A DNA stretch of 64,000 nt, taken from Streptomyces sp. CB02058 (GTDB lineage: Bacteria > Actinomycetota > Actinomycetes > Streptomycetales > Streptomycetaceae). Below are positions 51,317-60,197 of this stretch, piece by piece (position 1 is the stretch's first letter; each line of letters opens with the position of its first letter). The notes beneath the pieces are model-generated. The model was not told the origin of the DNA, made no database searches, and worked only from the letters and a program-made list of their open reading frames with translations. Where the stretch lies: contig NZ_LIPG01000003.1 of NCBI RefSeq assembly GCF_001905505.1, positions 1,426,001-1,490,000 of the forward strand, in the 5' to 3' direction. The translations under genes and the position numbers were made by a program.

Positions 51317-51474
51317 CCACGGGAGAGACCCCCGGCCGCAGTGGGGCCCGTACCCATCTGTCGCAGTTGATCCAACTGTTCGGCGCCGACGGATGCCTGC
51401 GGATCAATACGGCCCCTGCTGAACCCGGCCCGCCCGCTGTCGGCGGCGAGTCCGAGGACGACGAGCAGGACTGA
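51313..51474 (+). CDS. 53-residue acidic small protein coupled to the RsbW-like gene
   Basis: GTG 51313-51315 overlaps the ATPase stop (GTGA) and runs to TGA 51472-51474. The product has a central THLSQLIQLFGADGCLRINT and ends in an acidic tail (GESEDDEQD). Codon use is strongly G/C-biased at the third position, which supports translation. Not a DUF397 protein. Function unknown; coupling suggests it binds or modulates the ATPase. Confidence 0.7.
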   Translation: MTTGETPGRSGARTHLSQLIQLFGADGCLRINTAPAEPGPPAVGGESEDDEQD

Positions 51475-51494
51475 CCGCCCCAGGGTGCGGCGAT

Positions 51495-51526
51495 GCCCCG
51501 GCCGGTGAACTCCACCGAGCCGGGGC
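51495..51526 (+). terminator. Terminator after the small acidic gene
   Basis: GCCCCGGC (51495-51502) pairs with GCCGGGGC (51519-51526); GGTG/CACC inside extends the stem. Confidence 0.6.
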
Positions 51527-51690
51527 TTCACCTATGACGGCCGTTTCGCGTAGCTCACCCATGGTGCGGCACCCGTCGGTGGTGCGGCCCCTGCTCCGAC
51601 ACCCATCCCACCACCCCGGCATGGACCAGGCCGTGACGGTCGGTCAGCTCATAGACAGCTGAGAACAGGCGACGCGCGGGCGTCGGAAGC

Positions 51691-51738
51691 CATTAATTAT
51701 GAATACATCTTGACAGGCTTTCCGGCCGCGCACACGAT
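51691..51738 (+). promoter_or_regulatory. GH35 promoter with regulon operator A
   Basis: CATTAATTATGAATACAT (51691-51708) is the first of three matching AT-rich sites in the window. TTGACA (51710-51715) and CACGAT (51733-51738) are spaced 17 bases as -35 and -10. The site lies immediately upstream of the -35. Confidence 0.75.
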
Positions 51739-51776
51739 GAACCCACTTCACCGAGTCGCCGCAGGAGCCGCACGTC

Positions 51777-54152
51777 ATGTTGTCTCTGCATGCTCACGAC
51801 CCCTCCGAGCCCTTGGCCGGACACCTTCCCCAAGGCAGTTCCGCCGCCGTCCCCCGTCCGATAGCCGTCGACAGCCAGAGTCTGTCGCGTGACGGCCGCA
51901 GGTGGATCCCGGTCATGGGGGAGTTCCACTTCAGCCGCTACCCCGCCGCCGAATGGCGTGAGGAGCTCCTCAAGATCAAGGCGGGCGGCATCGATTTCCT
52001 CGCCACCTATCTCTTCTGGAACCAGCACGAGAACGAGCGCGGCGTGCACCGCTTCGACGGCGACCTGGATCTGCGCCGCTTCGTCACCCTGTGCGCGGAG
52101 CTCGACCTGGCCGTGGCCGTGCGCATCGGGCCCTGGTCTCACGGCGAATGCCGCAACGGCGGCTTCCCCGACTGGCTGGCACAGGCCGACTGCACCCCTC
52201 GCACCGACGATCCCGCGTATCTCGCCCTGGTCGAGCCCTACTTCCGGCACATAGCCGACCAGCTGCGCGGCCTCTTCCATGAGGACGGCGGCCCGATCGT
52301 CGCCGTGCAGGTGGAGAACGAGCTGTACGACCAGCCCCAGCACTTGGTCACACTGCGGCGCATGGCGGAGGACGCCAGCATCCGCGCGCCGCTCTGGACG
52401 GCGACCGCCTGGGGTGCCGCCGAGATCCCGGCCGACACCCTCCTGCCGCTGTACGGGGGCTACCCGGAGGCATTCTGGGAGGACGCGCACGACGGGTGGG
52501 CCCGCGAGATGCGCCGGCACTACTTCTTCACGCCGATCCGCGACGACCACGCCATCGGCGCCGACCTGCGGTCCAGCGCACCGACCGGCACTGGCCCCGA
52601 CCCGCGCCGCTACCCGTACGCCACCTGCGAGTTGGGGGGCGGCATGGCGATCGCCTACCACCGCAGGACGATCGTGCCGGCCAGGGACATCACCTCGCTG
52701 GCGCTGGCCAAGCTCGGCAGCGGGTCCGTGTGGCAGGGCTACTACCTGTACCACGGGTGCTCGCAGCGCGTGGATCTCCAGGAACCCAACCAGGAGAGCC
52801 ACGACACCGGTTACCCCAACGACCTGCCGACGGTGACCTACGACTTCCAGGCCCCGCTGGGCGAATACGGACAGGTCCGGCCGTCCTTCCACGCGCTGCG
52901 CCGGCAGCACCTGTTCCTGCACGCCCACGGTGCGGACCTGGCGCGGATGCCCCTCCAGCTGCCCGACCGGCAGCCGGAATCGCTGGACGACCGCTCCACG
53001 CTGCGCTGGGCCGTTCGCTCGGCCGGTGACGAGGGCTTCCTGTTCGTCAACAACCACCAGCCACACGAGACACTCCCCGACCACGACGGTGTCCGGTTCG
53101 ACGTCACCCTCCCCAGCGGGCGCACCGTCACCGTGCCCCCGGAGCCGGTGCGCATCCCCTCCGGCGCCCACTTCGTCTGGCCCATCGGCCTGGACCTCGG
53201 TGCCGGTCTGCGCCTGGAGTGGGCCAGTGCCCAGCCGGTCACCCGGCTGGAGGCCGACGGCCTCCCGCTGACCGTGCTCGCGGCGAGCGACGGCATCCCG
53301 GTGTCGCTGGCGCTGCCCGCGGACGTGGAGGTCCAGGGCCCGGCCCAGGTGGACAGCGCCGACGGGGCCACGCTGGTCACCGTCACCGAGCCGGGAACCT
53401 CGGCGCTGCTGACCCTCGACGGCCCTTCCGGCCGGGCCCGCGTCCTGGTGCTCTCCTCCCCGCAGTCGCTCCAGCTCAACCGGGTCCAGGTCTTCGGTCA
53501 GGACCGGCTCGTCCTCAGTGACGACGTCGTCCTTGCCGACGGCGACCGGCTGCGCCTGCACATCGCCTCCGACGCCCCCTCGGTCGCCCTGCTGCCGGCC
53601 CCCGCCTCCCTGGACGGAAGCGGTGCCGGGGCCCCGGTGGCGGACGGCGTCTTCACCCGCTGGCCGCTGGCTCCGGCCCCAGGGCTGCCGCAGCCGGTCC
53701 TGGAGACCGTGCAGGAGCAGGCCGTCGCCGCACCCGCGCACACCGGCGGATCGCACGACCGGGCCTCCGCGCCCCGCGAGGAGGACTGGGACAAGGCCGC
53801 CGTCCACCACCTCACCGTCCCCGCCGTCGCGCTGGACGGCGACGGCGAGGTGCTGCTGAGGCTCCGGTACACCGGTGACGCCGCTCGCGCCTACCTCGAC
53901 GGGCAGCTCGTCGCCGACCACTTCTGGTACGGGCCCGACTGGGAGATCGGGCTGCGCCGCTTCGCCGACACGGTCGTCCTGCACGGCCTGGAGATCCGCG
54001 TCCTGCCCCTCGACCCCGCCGCCCGGATCCACGTCGACGCCTCGGTGCGCACCGGGTTCGACGCCGCCGCCACCCGCGCCGCCGTCGAGTCGGCCGAGCT
54101 GGTGGCCGTACCCCGTGTCAGCCTGAGGAGCGAAGGGGCAGGGCGTGCCTGA
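51777..54152 (+). CDS. GH35 family beta-galactosidase
   Basis: 791 residues from ATG 51777, with AGGAG nine bases upstream. Catalytic domain: MGEFHFSRYPAAEWREELLKIKAGGID, the GH35 signature GGPIVAVQVENELY (about 170-184) with the proposed acid/base Glu, and a likely nucleophile Glu in YATCELGGGM near 284; C-terminal beta-sandwich domains follow. No signal peptide, so it is intracellular and hydrolyses imported galactosides. Under the same operator as the galactonate genes. The stop overlaps the next gene by 8 bases. Confidence 0.88.
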   Translation: MLSLHAHDPSEPLAGHLPQGSSAAVPRPIAVDSQSLSRDGRRWIPVMGEFHFSRYPAAEWREELLKIKAGGIDFLATYLFWNQHENERGVHRFDGDLDLRRFVTLCAELDLAVAVRIGPWSHGECRNGGFPDWLAQADCTPRTDDPAYLALVEPYFRHIADQLRGLFHEDGGPIVAVQVENELYDQPQHLVTLRRMAEDASIRAPLWTATAWGAAEIPADTLLPLYGGYPEAFWEDAHDGWAREMRRHYFFTPIRDDHAIGADLRSSAPTGTGPDPRRYPYATCELGGGMAIAYHRRTIVPARDITSLALAKLGSGSVWQGYYLYHGCSQRVDLQEPNQESHDTGYPNDLPTVTYDFQAPLGEYGQVRPSFHALRRQHLFLHAHGADLARMPLQLPDRQPESLDDRSTLRWAVRSAGDEGFLFVNNHQPHETLPDHDGVRFDVTLPSGRTVTVPPEPVRIPSGAHFVWPIGLDLGAGLRLEWASAQPVTRLEADGLPLTVLAASDGIPVSLALPADVEVQGPAQVDSADGATLVTVTEPGTSALLTLDGPSGRARVLVLSSPQSLQLNRVQVFGQDRLVLSDDVVLADGDRLRLHIASDAPSVALLPAPASLDGSGAGAPVADGVFTRWPLAPAPGLPQPVLETVQEQAVAAPAHTGGSHDRASAPREEDWDKAAVHHLTVPAVALDGDGEVLLRLRYTGDAARAYLDGQLVADHFWYGPDWEIGLRRFADTVVLHGLEIRVLPLDPAARIHVDASVRTGFDAAATRAAVESAELVAVPRVSLRSEGAGRA

Positions 54153-55500
54153 CCTCAGCCGCCGAAGCCTGCTGCGCACCGGGACCGGCGGCCATGTCCT
54201 CCTCCTCCCGCACCGAAAGGGTCTCCTCCGCATGCCCGTCGCGCCTCCCGCCCATCTGCCCGGCACACTCGCCATCTGTCTGTGGGACTTCAGCTGGTAC
54301 ACCCGCACCGGACCAGGCGAACCCTTCGCCGACCTCGACAGGGCGTTCGCCGAGACCGTAGAACGCGGCTACAACACCATCCGCGTCTGCGCCATGCCCC
54401 TGCTCCTGTTCGGGCCGGGCGGCCCGCGCGGACCGCTCACGCTCGGCCCCCTGGGCGGCCGGTACGGCCAGGGCCTCCGCTGGTACGACGTGCGCGCCAC
54501 CACCACCCTGCCCGACCCGCGCGCCCATCTGCTGGCTCTGTTCGAGGCGGCCCGCCGGCACGACGTCCACGTCATCCTCTCCAGCTGGGAGTATCAGCAG
54601 AGCCCCTCCTTCGCCGGTGACCGGGCCTGGTTCGACGCCGTCATGGCCATCGACCCCGAGGAGAGGGCCGAGGCCCTCGCAGGCGCCCTGGCCGACCTGA
54701 TCGACTTCCTGGCCGCGCACGACGGTCTCGACGACCGCGTCGCCTTCACCGAACTGCACAACGAGGTGCAGGCCGGCCGTCTCACCGACGGGCTCACGGG
54801 CGACGACACGGTGGCCGCGCTGACACCGCGCCTCGAGCGCGGCCTGGCCCGCTTCCATGAACGCCACCCCGGCCGGCCCGTCACGGTCAACTACGCCCAG
54901 GTGCCCGTGGGGTCCCTGCACGCCCTGCCCGAGGGCATGGACGTCGCCGCCTTTCACCCCTATGTGTACGGCGTGCTGGACGAACTGCTGGACACTTTCG
55001 CCCTGCGCGACACCTCCCGGCCCTTCCCGCAGGAGCGCGCCCGGCGGGAGCTGCTGCGCGCGGACGCTCCCCCGCTGGAGGAGTGGACACCGCCCGAGGC
55101 CGACCGCTGGCGCACCGAGGCCACCGTCGTGGGGCCGCGCGAGGTCTACGTCCACGACTGGTGCGACCCTCGGGCCTGGGACGTCTGGCTGTACGAGCGC
55201 TACGCCACCCACCGTCTCGCCATGGAGCAACGGCTCACCGACTGGATCGCCGCGGCCGCGGACTGGGCCGCCATGAGGGAGATCCCGCTCGTCTTCGGTG
55301 AGGGCTGGATCGGATACACCCCGCTCCACGGCACGTTCGAGGAAGGCCCCGTCGGCGCGGCCTGGTGCCGGCGTGCCGTCACCGAGGCCGCCCGCAGGGG
55401 AGCCTGGGGCGCGGTCGTCTGCTCCAACGCGGCCCCACACCACCCGATGTGGCAGGACACCGCCCTGCAGCGGGAGTGCAACGACCTGCTGCGCGGCTGA
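54145..55500 (+). CDS. Cellulase-like (TIM-barrel) glycoside hydrolase-like protein
   Basis: 451 residues from GTG 54145, overlapping the GH35 stop. TIM-barrel features: LAICLWDFSWYTRTGP, YNTIRVCAMP, AFTELHNEVQAG (putative acid/base Glu near 208) and LVFGEGWIGY (putative nucleophile near 375). It fits the cellulase-like family PF12876-type proteins of uncertain substrate. The N-terminus MPDLSRRSLLRTGTGGHVLLLP looks like a broken Tat signal; Met30 at 54232 is an alternative start. Works with GH35 in galactoside breakdown (inference). Confidence 0.75.
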   Translation: MPDLSRRSLLRTGTGGHVLLLPHRKGLLRMPVAPPAHLPGTLAICLWDFSWYTRTGPGEPFADLDRAFAETVERGYNTIRVCAMPLLLFGPGGPRGPLTLGPLGGRYGQGLRWYDVRATTTLPDPRAHLLALFEAARRHDVHVILSSWEYQQSPSFAGDRAWFDAVMAIDPEERAEALAGALADLIDFLAAHDGLDDRVAFTELHNEVQAGRLTDGLTGDDTVAALTPRLERGLARFHERHPGRPVTVNYAQVPVGSLHALPEGMDVAAFHPYVYGVLDELLDTFALRDTSRPFPQERARRELLRADAPPLEEWTPPEADRWRTEATVVGPREVYVHDWCDPRAWDVWLYERYATHRLAMEQRLTDWIAAAADWAAMREIPLVFGEGWIGYTPLHGTFEEGPVGAAWCRRAVTEAARRGAWGAVVCSNAAPHHPMWQDTALQRECNDLLRG

Positions 55501-55513
55501 GAAGCCTGCCGCG

Positions 55514-55549
55514 CCGGCCGCGCGCACCATCGGAGGTGCGCGCGGCCGG
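55514..55549. terminator. Convergent terminator between GH and galactonate operons
   Basis: Perfect 15-bp stem (55514-55528 with 55535-55549) and 6-base loop, between stops at 55500 and 55562. Confidence 0.85.
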
Positions 55550-55561
55550 GTCGTGGGCGAG

Positions 55562-56548
55562 TCAGCGGATCGTGGTGCCCGGGGCGGCGGAGAGCAGGCC
55601 CAGTTCGTCGCGGTGGGGGAGTCCCTCCCAGTCGCCGTCCGAGGCCACGGCGAACGCGCCGAGGGTGTTGGCGCGTTCGAGGCGCCCGTCCGGGGACAGT
55701 CCGTCGAGCAGTCCCGAGAGGTAGCCGGCGCAGAACGCGTCGCCCGCCCCGACCGTGTCCCGTACGGGCACCGCGAGGGCCGGGACCGTGTACCGGGAGC
55801 CGTCCCGGCCGTGGAGGGCGGCCCCCTCTCCGCCGCGCTTGACGACCACGTCCCGCACCCCGGCCCCGAACAGGGCGTCGACGGCGGCCTCCTCCCCCTG
55901 CGGTGGTTCGCCGAAAGCACCGGTGACGACGGGGAGTTCGTCGTCGGAGGCGATCAGGACGGTCACGTGCTCCAGCAGCGGCAGCAGGGCCCTGCCCGCG
56001 TCCGTCGCCGTCCAGAGGCGCTGCCGGTGGTTGACGTCCAGGGCGACGGTCCAGCCGTGTGCGTGCGCGTGGGCCGCGGCCTCGCGCACCGCGTCCAGCG
56101 GGCCGGGGCCGAGAGCGCAGGTGATGCCGGTCAGGTGCAGGACACGCGCACCGGCACCCAGGGCGGGCGCGAGGCCGGCCGGGGTGAGCAGGGAGGCGGC
56201 CGAGCGGCTGCGCCAGTAGTGGACCCGTACGAGGTCGGCGACGCGCCGCTCACGCAGCATGCCGCCGGTGGGTGCCTCGGGGCGGACACCGGCGTGAGAG
56301 ATGTCGACGCCTTCGCCGCGCAGGGTGCGCAGGACCAGGCGGCCGGGCTCGTCGTCGCCGACCAGTCCCGCCCAGGCGGCACGGTGGCCCAGCCGGGCCA
56401 GGCCGATGGCCACGTTGGACTCGGCACCGGCGATGGTGGTGCGGGCCTCGGCGCCGATCGCGAGCGGTCCGGGCAGGTGTACGGCGAGCATGGTCTCGCC
56501 GAACGTGAGGACGTCGGCGGCCTGTCCGGTGCCGGGACCGGCGCTCAT
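55562..56548 (-). CDS. PfkB family sugar kinase, probable 2-keto-3-deoxygluconate/galactonate kinase
   Basis: 328 residues. N-terminal FGETMLAVHLPGP and GAESNVAIGLARLG, GxGD-type anion hole and catalytic Asp in DTVGAGDAFCAGYLSGLL near 275. In this operon it would phosphorylate 2-keto-3-deoxygalactonate. This is a ribokinase-fold enzyme, not the ASKHA-type DgoK of E. coli. Last gene of the minus operon, ATGA-coupled to the aldolase. Confidence 0.87.
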   Translation of the reverse strand: MSAGPGTGQAADVLTFGETMLAVHLPGPLAIGAEARTTIAGAESNVAIGLARLGHRAAWAGLVGDDEPGRLVLRTLRGEGVDISHAGVRPEAPTGGMLRERRVADLVRVHYWRSRSAASLLTPAGLAPALGAGARVLHLTGITCALGPGPLDAVREAAAHAHAHGWTVALDVNHRQRLWTATDAGRALLPLLEHVTVLIASDDELPVVTGAFGEPPQGEEAAVDALFGAGVRDVVVKRGGEGAALHGRDGSRYTVPALAVPVRDTVGAGDAFCAGYLSGLLDGLSPDGRLERANTLGAFAVASDGDWEGLPHRDELGLLSAAPGTTIR

Positions 56549-57213
56549 GCCCGCCCCCGCGAGGAGCCGGCGGCGCAGATCGCGACGAAGCGACGGGCGC
56601 GTTCGCGCAGGGCCTCCAGATCGCCGCCGCGTGCGGCGTCGCCCACCAGCGGGGAGCCGACACCGACCGCGACGGCGCCGTGCGCGAGGTACTGCTCGGC
56701 GCTGCTGACGTCCACCCCGCCGACCGGCACGAAGGGCAGGTCCGGGAAGGGGTCGCGCAGCGCCTTGAGGTAGGCGGGGCCGCCGATCGAGGCGGGGAAC
56801 AGCTTGACGGCGTCGGCTCCGGCGCGCCGGGCGGCGAGGGCCTCGGTCGGGGTGAGCGCGCCTGCCAGGACCGGCAGTCCGGCGCGTACCGAGGCGTCCA
56901 GGGACTCGGTGAGCGCGGGGGTCACGATCCAGCTCGCGCCCGCCTCCTGGGCGCGGGCGACGTCGTCCTCGGTCAGCACGGTGCCGGCTCCCACGAGGGC
57001 CGTGGGGCCGGCCTCGGCGACGGCCCTGCGGATGACCCCGAGGGCGTCGGCGGTGTTGAGGGAGATCTCGACGAGGGGCACGCCCTCGTCGAGCAGGGTC
57101 AGGACGGTGCGCAGCGCGGCGTCGGCGTCCGGGCCGCGCACGATGGCGGCGAGCCGGGTGCGCCGCAGTACGGCGGAGAAGTCGTCGGTGGTGCGGGTGT
57201 GCGGGGTGTTCAT
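56545..57213 (-). CDS. KDPG/KDPGal-type aldolase
   Basis: 222 residues from ATG 57213 (MNTPHTRTTDDFSAVLRRTR). Class I aldolase: Glu in LVEISLNT, Schiff-base Lys in ADAVKLFPAS, and PVGGVDVSSAEQYLAHGAVAVGVGS phosphate-binding end. Cleaves 2-keto-3-deoxy-6-phosphogalactonate to pyruvate and glyceraldehyde 3-phosphate. It carries no fused dehydratase. No strong ribosome site; an alternative GTG lies at 57219. Confidence 0.9.
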   Translation of the reverse strand: MNTPHTRTTDDFSAVLRRTRLAAIVRGPDADAALRTVLTLLDEGVPLVEISLNTADALGVIRRAVAEAGPTALVGAGTVLTEDDVARAQEAGASWIVTPALTESLDASVRAGLPVLAGALTPTEALAARRAGADAVKLFPASIGGPAYLKALRDPFPDLPFVPVGGVDVSSAEQYLAHGAVAVGVGSPLVGDAARGGDLEALRERARRFVAICAAGSSRGRA

Positions 57214-57247
57214 GTTCACGTCCAGGAAAGTCGGGGCCGGGCGGGGG

Positions 57248-58393
57248 TCACCATTCCGCGAAGGAGCCGTCGGTGTGCCGCCACAGCGGGTTGTGCCAGT
57301 CGGCGGCGGTGTTGTCGGCGGCACGGACCGCCTTCTCGTCCACCTCGATACCGAGGCCGGGGGCGGTGGTGCGCAGCAGGTGGCCGTCGTGGAAGTGCAG
57401 CGGAGTGGTGTCGACCAGGTAGTCCAGAGGGCCGGCGCCGACGTTGTAGTGGATGCCGATGCTCTGCTCCTGGATGAGGAAGTTCGGTGTACCGAAGGCG
57501 ACTTGGAGGCTGGCCGCGAGCGAGACGGGCCCCAGCGGGCAGTGCGGGGCCAGGAGTACGTCGAACGTCTCGGCGAGCGCGGCGATCCGGCGGACCTCGG
57601 AGATGCCGCCGGCGTGGGACAGGTCGGGCTGGATGACCGCCACTCCGGCGGTGAGGGCGGGCAGGACGTCGGTGCGGGAGTAGAGGCGCTCCCCGAGGGC
57701 CAGCGGCACCGGGGAGGCGCCGGCCAGGTCGCGCAGCCGGTGGGTGTACTCGGGGAGCAGGGGCTCCTCGACGAACAGAGGGTTGTACGGGGCGAGATGC
57801 GGGAGCACCTTGGCCGCGTTGGCGACGGTGAACCGGCCGTGGAAGTCGACGGCGAAGTCCCGGTCGGCACCGAGGGCTTCGCGGGCGGCGGCGGCACGGG
57901 AGACGACCTCGTCGATGTCCCGGGTGGTCGCCAGCCTGTTGATCCGGCCGCTGGCGTTCATCTTGACGGCGGTGAAACCAGCCTCCACCTGTTCCCGGAC
58001 CGCTTCGGCGATCTGGGCGGGCTCGTCACCGCCGACCCAGGTGTAGGCCCGTACCCGGTCGCGCACGGGACCGCCGAGCAACTGGTGGACAGGGGCGCCG
58101 TACACCTTGCCGGCGATGTCCCACAGGGCCTGGTCGAGTCCGGCGACCGCGCTGGAGAGTACGGGGCCGCCGCGGTAGAACGAGCCCTTGGTCATGGTCT
58201 GCCAGTGGTCCTCGATACGCAACGGGTCCTTCCCGACGAGGAGTTCGGACAGCTCGTGCACGGCGGTGCGGACGGTGGCCGCACGGCCCTCGACCACCGG
58301 CTCCCCCCAGCCGACGACGCCGTCGTCGGTCTCGATGCGGCACAGCAGCCAGCGGGGCGGCACGGCGAAGGTCTCGACGCGGGTGATCTTCAT
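57248..58393 (-). CDS. dgoD: D-galactonate dehydratase (enolase superfamily)
   Basis: 381 residues, closely resembling E. coli DgoD by recall: PPRWLLCRIETDDGVVGWGEP, FYRGGPVLSSAVAGLDQALWDI, ending with NPLWRHTDGSFAEW as in DgoD. Metal ligands and bases are present: Asp and His in VDFHGRF, Glu in LFVEEPLLP, Glu in LALGERLYS and His in LAPHCPLGP. Dehydrates D-galactonate to 2-keto-3-deoxygalactonate. Ribosome site AAGGAG; 34 bases from the aldolase gene. Confidence 0.93.
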   Translation of the reverse strand: MKITRVETFAVPPRWLLCRIETDDGVVGWGEPVVEGRAATVRTAVHELSELLVGKDPLRIEDHWQTMTKGSFYRGGPVLSSAVAGLDQALWDIAGKVYGAPVHQLLGGPVRDRVRAYTWVGGDEPAQIAEAVREQVEAGFTAVKMNASGRINRLATTRDIDEVVSRAAAAREALGADRDFAVDFHGRFTVANAAKVLPHLAPYNPLFVEEPLLPEYTHRLRDLAGASPVPLALGERLYSRTDVLPALTAGVAVIQPDLSHAGGISEVRRIAALAETFDVLLAPHCPLGPVSLAASLQVAFGTPNFLIQEQSIGIHYNVGAGPLDYLVDTTPLHFHDGHLLRTTAPGLGIEVDEKAVRAADNTAADWHNPLWRHTDGSFAEW

Positions 58394-58445
58394 GCTTCTC
58401 CTTGGTGCGGCCGGGCACGGGTGCCCGCCGCGGAAGGGCGCGTTC

Positions 58446-59231
58446 TCAGGACGAGGTCTTGTACGTACTCCAGCCGCCGTCCACGACCAGCGAGGCGCCC
58501 GTCACGAAGGAGGCGTCGTCGCTCAGCAGGAAGGCGGTGGCGCCGGCCACCTCCTCGGGGCGGCCGAGCCGGCCGGCCACTGTCTGCTCCGCGCTGGCAC
58601 GCCGGTCCTCCTCTCCGATGCCGTCCCAGGCGCGGGTCAGCACGGGGCCGGGCAGCAGGGCGTTCACCCTGACGCCGGGCCCGTACTCGACGGCCAACTG
58701 GCGGGCCAGGCCGGTGAGTCCGGCCTTGGCGGAGGCGTAGGCGGGGCGGCCCGGGAGGCCGACGAGGGCGTGTACGGAGGAGATCAGGACGGCGCTGCCC
58801 CGGGTGGCGCGCAGGTCCTCCAGACACGCCTTGAAACCGAGGAAGGCTCCGGTGAGGGTGACGCCGAGCTGCTGGTTCCACTGGTCGAGGGTCGTGTCGT
58901 GAGCGGGGGCGACGCGCACGGCATAGGCGTTGGAGACGAGGGCCGAGACCGGACCGTACGCCGCGCGCACGGTCTCCAGTGCCGAGTCCCAGGAGGCCTC
59001 GTCGCTCACATCGGTCCGGTGGAAGAGGGCCTCGCCGCCGGTGTCCCGGATGGCGCGGGCCGTGCGCTCGCCCTCGGCGGTGTCGATGTCGGCGACGAGG
59101 ACACGGGCTCCCTCGGCCGCGAGCCGCCCGGCGGTCGCGGCTCCGATGCCGCCGGCAGCTCCGGTGACGACGGCCACGCGTTCGTCGAAACGGCGCCCTG
59201 TCCGGGGAAGCTGCGGATGGGTGGACGACAT
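58446..59231 (-). CDS. SDR family oxidoreductase, probable galactose/aldose dehydrogenase
   Basis: 261 residues from Met at 59231 (MSSTHPQLPRTGRRFDERVAVVTGAAGGIGAA), chosen because a GGAG lies upstream; an ATG at 59288 is possible. TGAAGGIG nucleotide motif, catalytic Ser in LISSVHA and YASAK. Here likely oxidises galactose to galactonolactone. No lactonase gene is present in the window. First structural gene after operator B (59300). Confidence 0.82.
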   Translation of the reverse strand: MSSTHPQLPRTGRRFDERVAVVTGAAGGIGAATAGRLAAEGARVLVADIDTAEGERTARAIRDTGGEALFHRTDVSDEASWDSALETVRAAYGPVSALVSNAYAVRVAPAHDTTLDQWNQQLGVTLTGAFLGFKACLEDLRATRGSAVLISSVHALVGLPGRPAYASAKAGLTGLARQLAVEYGPGVRVNALLPGPVLTRAWDGIGEEDRRASAEQTVAGRLGRPEEVAGATAFLLSDDASFVTGASLVVDGGWSTYKTSS

Positions 59232-59299
59232 GGAGGCTCCGGAGGCTGCGGCGCGGACGGGCGTAACGGCCCGGCGGGACGTGATCATCCCACCCGCGT

Positions 59300-59329
59300 C
59301 ATTAAATATGAATTATTGAGCGAGGCCAA
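59300..59329 (-). promoter_or_regulatory. SDR/galactonate promoter with operator B
   Basis: CATTAAATATGAATTATT (59300-59317) matches operators A and C. On the minus strand TTGGCC (59329-59324) and TTTAAT (59306-59301) are spaced 17 bases; the operator covers the -10 and most of the spacer, as for a repressor. Confidence 0.75.
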
Positions 59330-59383
59330 GGGGCCCGGCTGAATCGCAGGTCACGGCGCACCCTCGGGGCGGCGTCCGCCGGG

Positions 59384-60115
59384 TCAGCGGTTCCCGGCGG
59401 AGGGCAGGGGGGTGACCGAGCGTCGGGTGAGCTGGTCCAGGTCCTCGACGGCCTTTGCCAGCAGGTCGAGCATGGCGAGTTCGGCCCGGACCGGGTCGCC
59501 GTCGCGCACGGCGTCCAGGACGGCGCGGTGGCTGGGTACGGGGTCGTCGGCGGAGGCGTGGGAGTGGACCAGGCGGTCGCGCTCGCGCAGACCGGGTTCG
59601 AGCAGGAGGTCCATGCGGGCCAGCATCTCGTTCCCGGTGGCCGCGAGGAGGGCGCGGTGGAAGGCTGCGTCGGCCTCCCCGGCGTCGGCGGAGTCCGCCT
59701 GGGCGCGCCCCATGGACCCGAGCGCCGCCTCGAGTGCCTCCAGGTCGGCGTCCGTACGGTGGAGGGCGGCGCGGCGTGCGGCGGCGGGCTCGATGATGGA
59801 GCGGACGTCTGCGAGGTCCCGCATCAGCTCCTCGCCGGCGCCTCCCTCGACCCGCCAGCGGATGACGTCGGCGTCCAGGAGGTTCCAGTGCCCGCGCTCC
59901 CGGACGAACGTGCCTCTCTTCTGCCGCGCGTCGACCAGGCCCTTGCCGGCCAGCACCTTCAGCGACTCGCGCATCACGGTCAGACTGACGTCGAGTTCCT
60001 CACCCAGGGCCCGCACCTCCAGGGTGGAACCCTCGGGGATGGCGCCGCCCACGATGCGCGCTCCGAGCGACTGGACCACCTGACCGTGCACGCCTCGGGT
60101 GCTGTAGGCCGCCAT
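59384..60115 (-). CDS. FadR/GntR (FCD) family regulator of the galactonate regulon
   Basis: 243 residues from Met at 60115, with AAGGAG eight bases upstream; the frame is open to 60187 but that part is Arg/Pro-rich. Winged HTH at about 10-72 (GGAIPEGSTLEVRALGEELDVSLTVMRESLKVLAGKGLVDARQKRGTFV) and FCD domain (DLADVRSIIEPAAARRAALH; DAAFHRALLAATGNEML; SHRAVLDAVRDGD). DgoR-type regulators respond to galactonate or its keto-deoxy products. Candidate operators are at 51691, 59300 and 60198. Confidence 0.87.
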   Translation of the reverse strand: MAAYSTRGVHGQVVQSLGARIVGGAIPEGSTLEVRALGEELDVSLTVMRESLKVLAGKGLVDARQKRGTFVRERGHWNLLDADVIRWRVEGGAGEELMRDLADVRSIIEPAAARRAALHRTDADLEALEAALGSMGRAQADSADAGEADAAFHRALLAATGNEMLARMDLLLEPGLRERDRLVHSHASADDPVPSHRAVLDAVRDGDPVRAELAMLDLLAKAVEDLDQLTRRSVTPLPSAGNR

Positions 60116-60197
60116 GCCGTCATCTCCTTGACGCCGGGGCACGCTCGGGGCGCGCGGGGGTGAGGCGCTGCGAGCGCGCAGGCCCATGGTAGCCGCA

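Noticed and set aside
51693..54308. 871-codon open frame on the minus strand opposite GH35
   Set aside because: It is the mirror of the GH35 codon bias: Gly/Val/Gln-rich low-complexity translation, no domain, no ribosome site.
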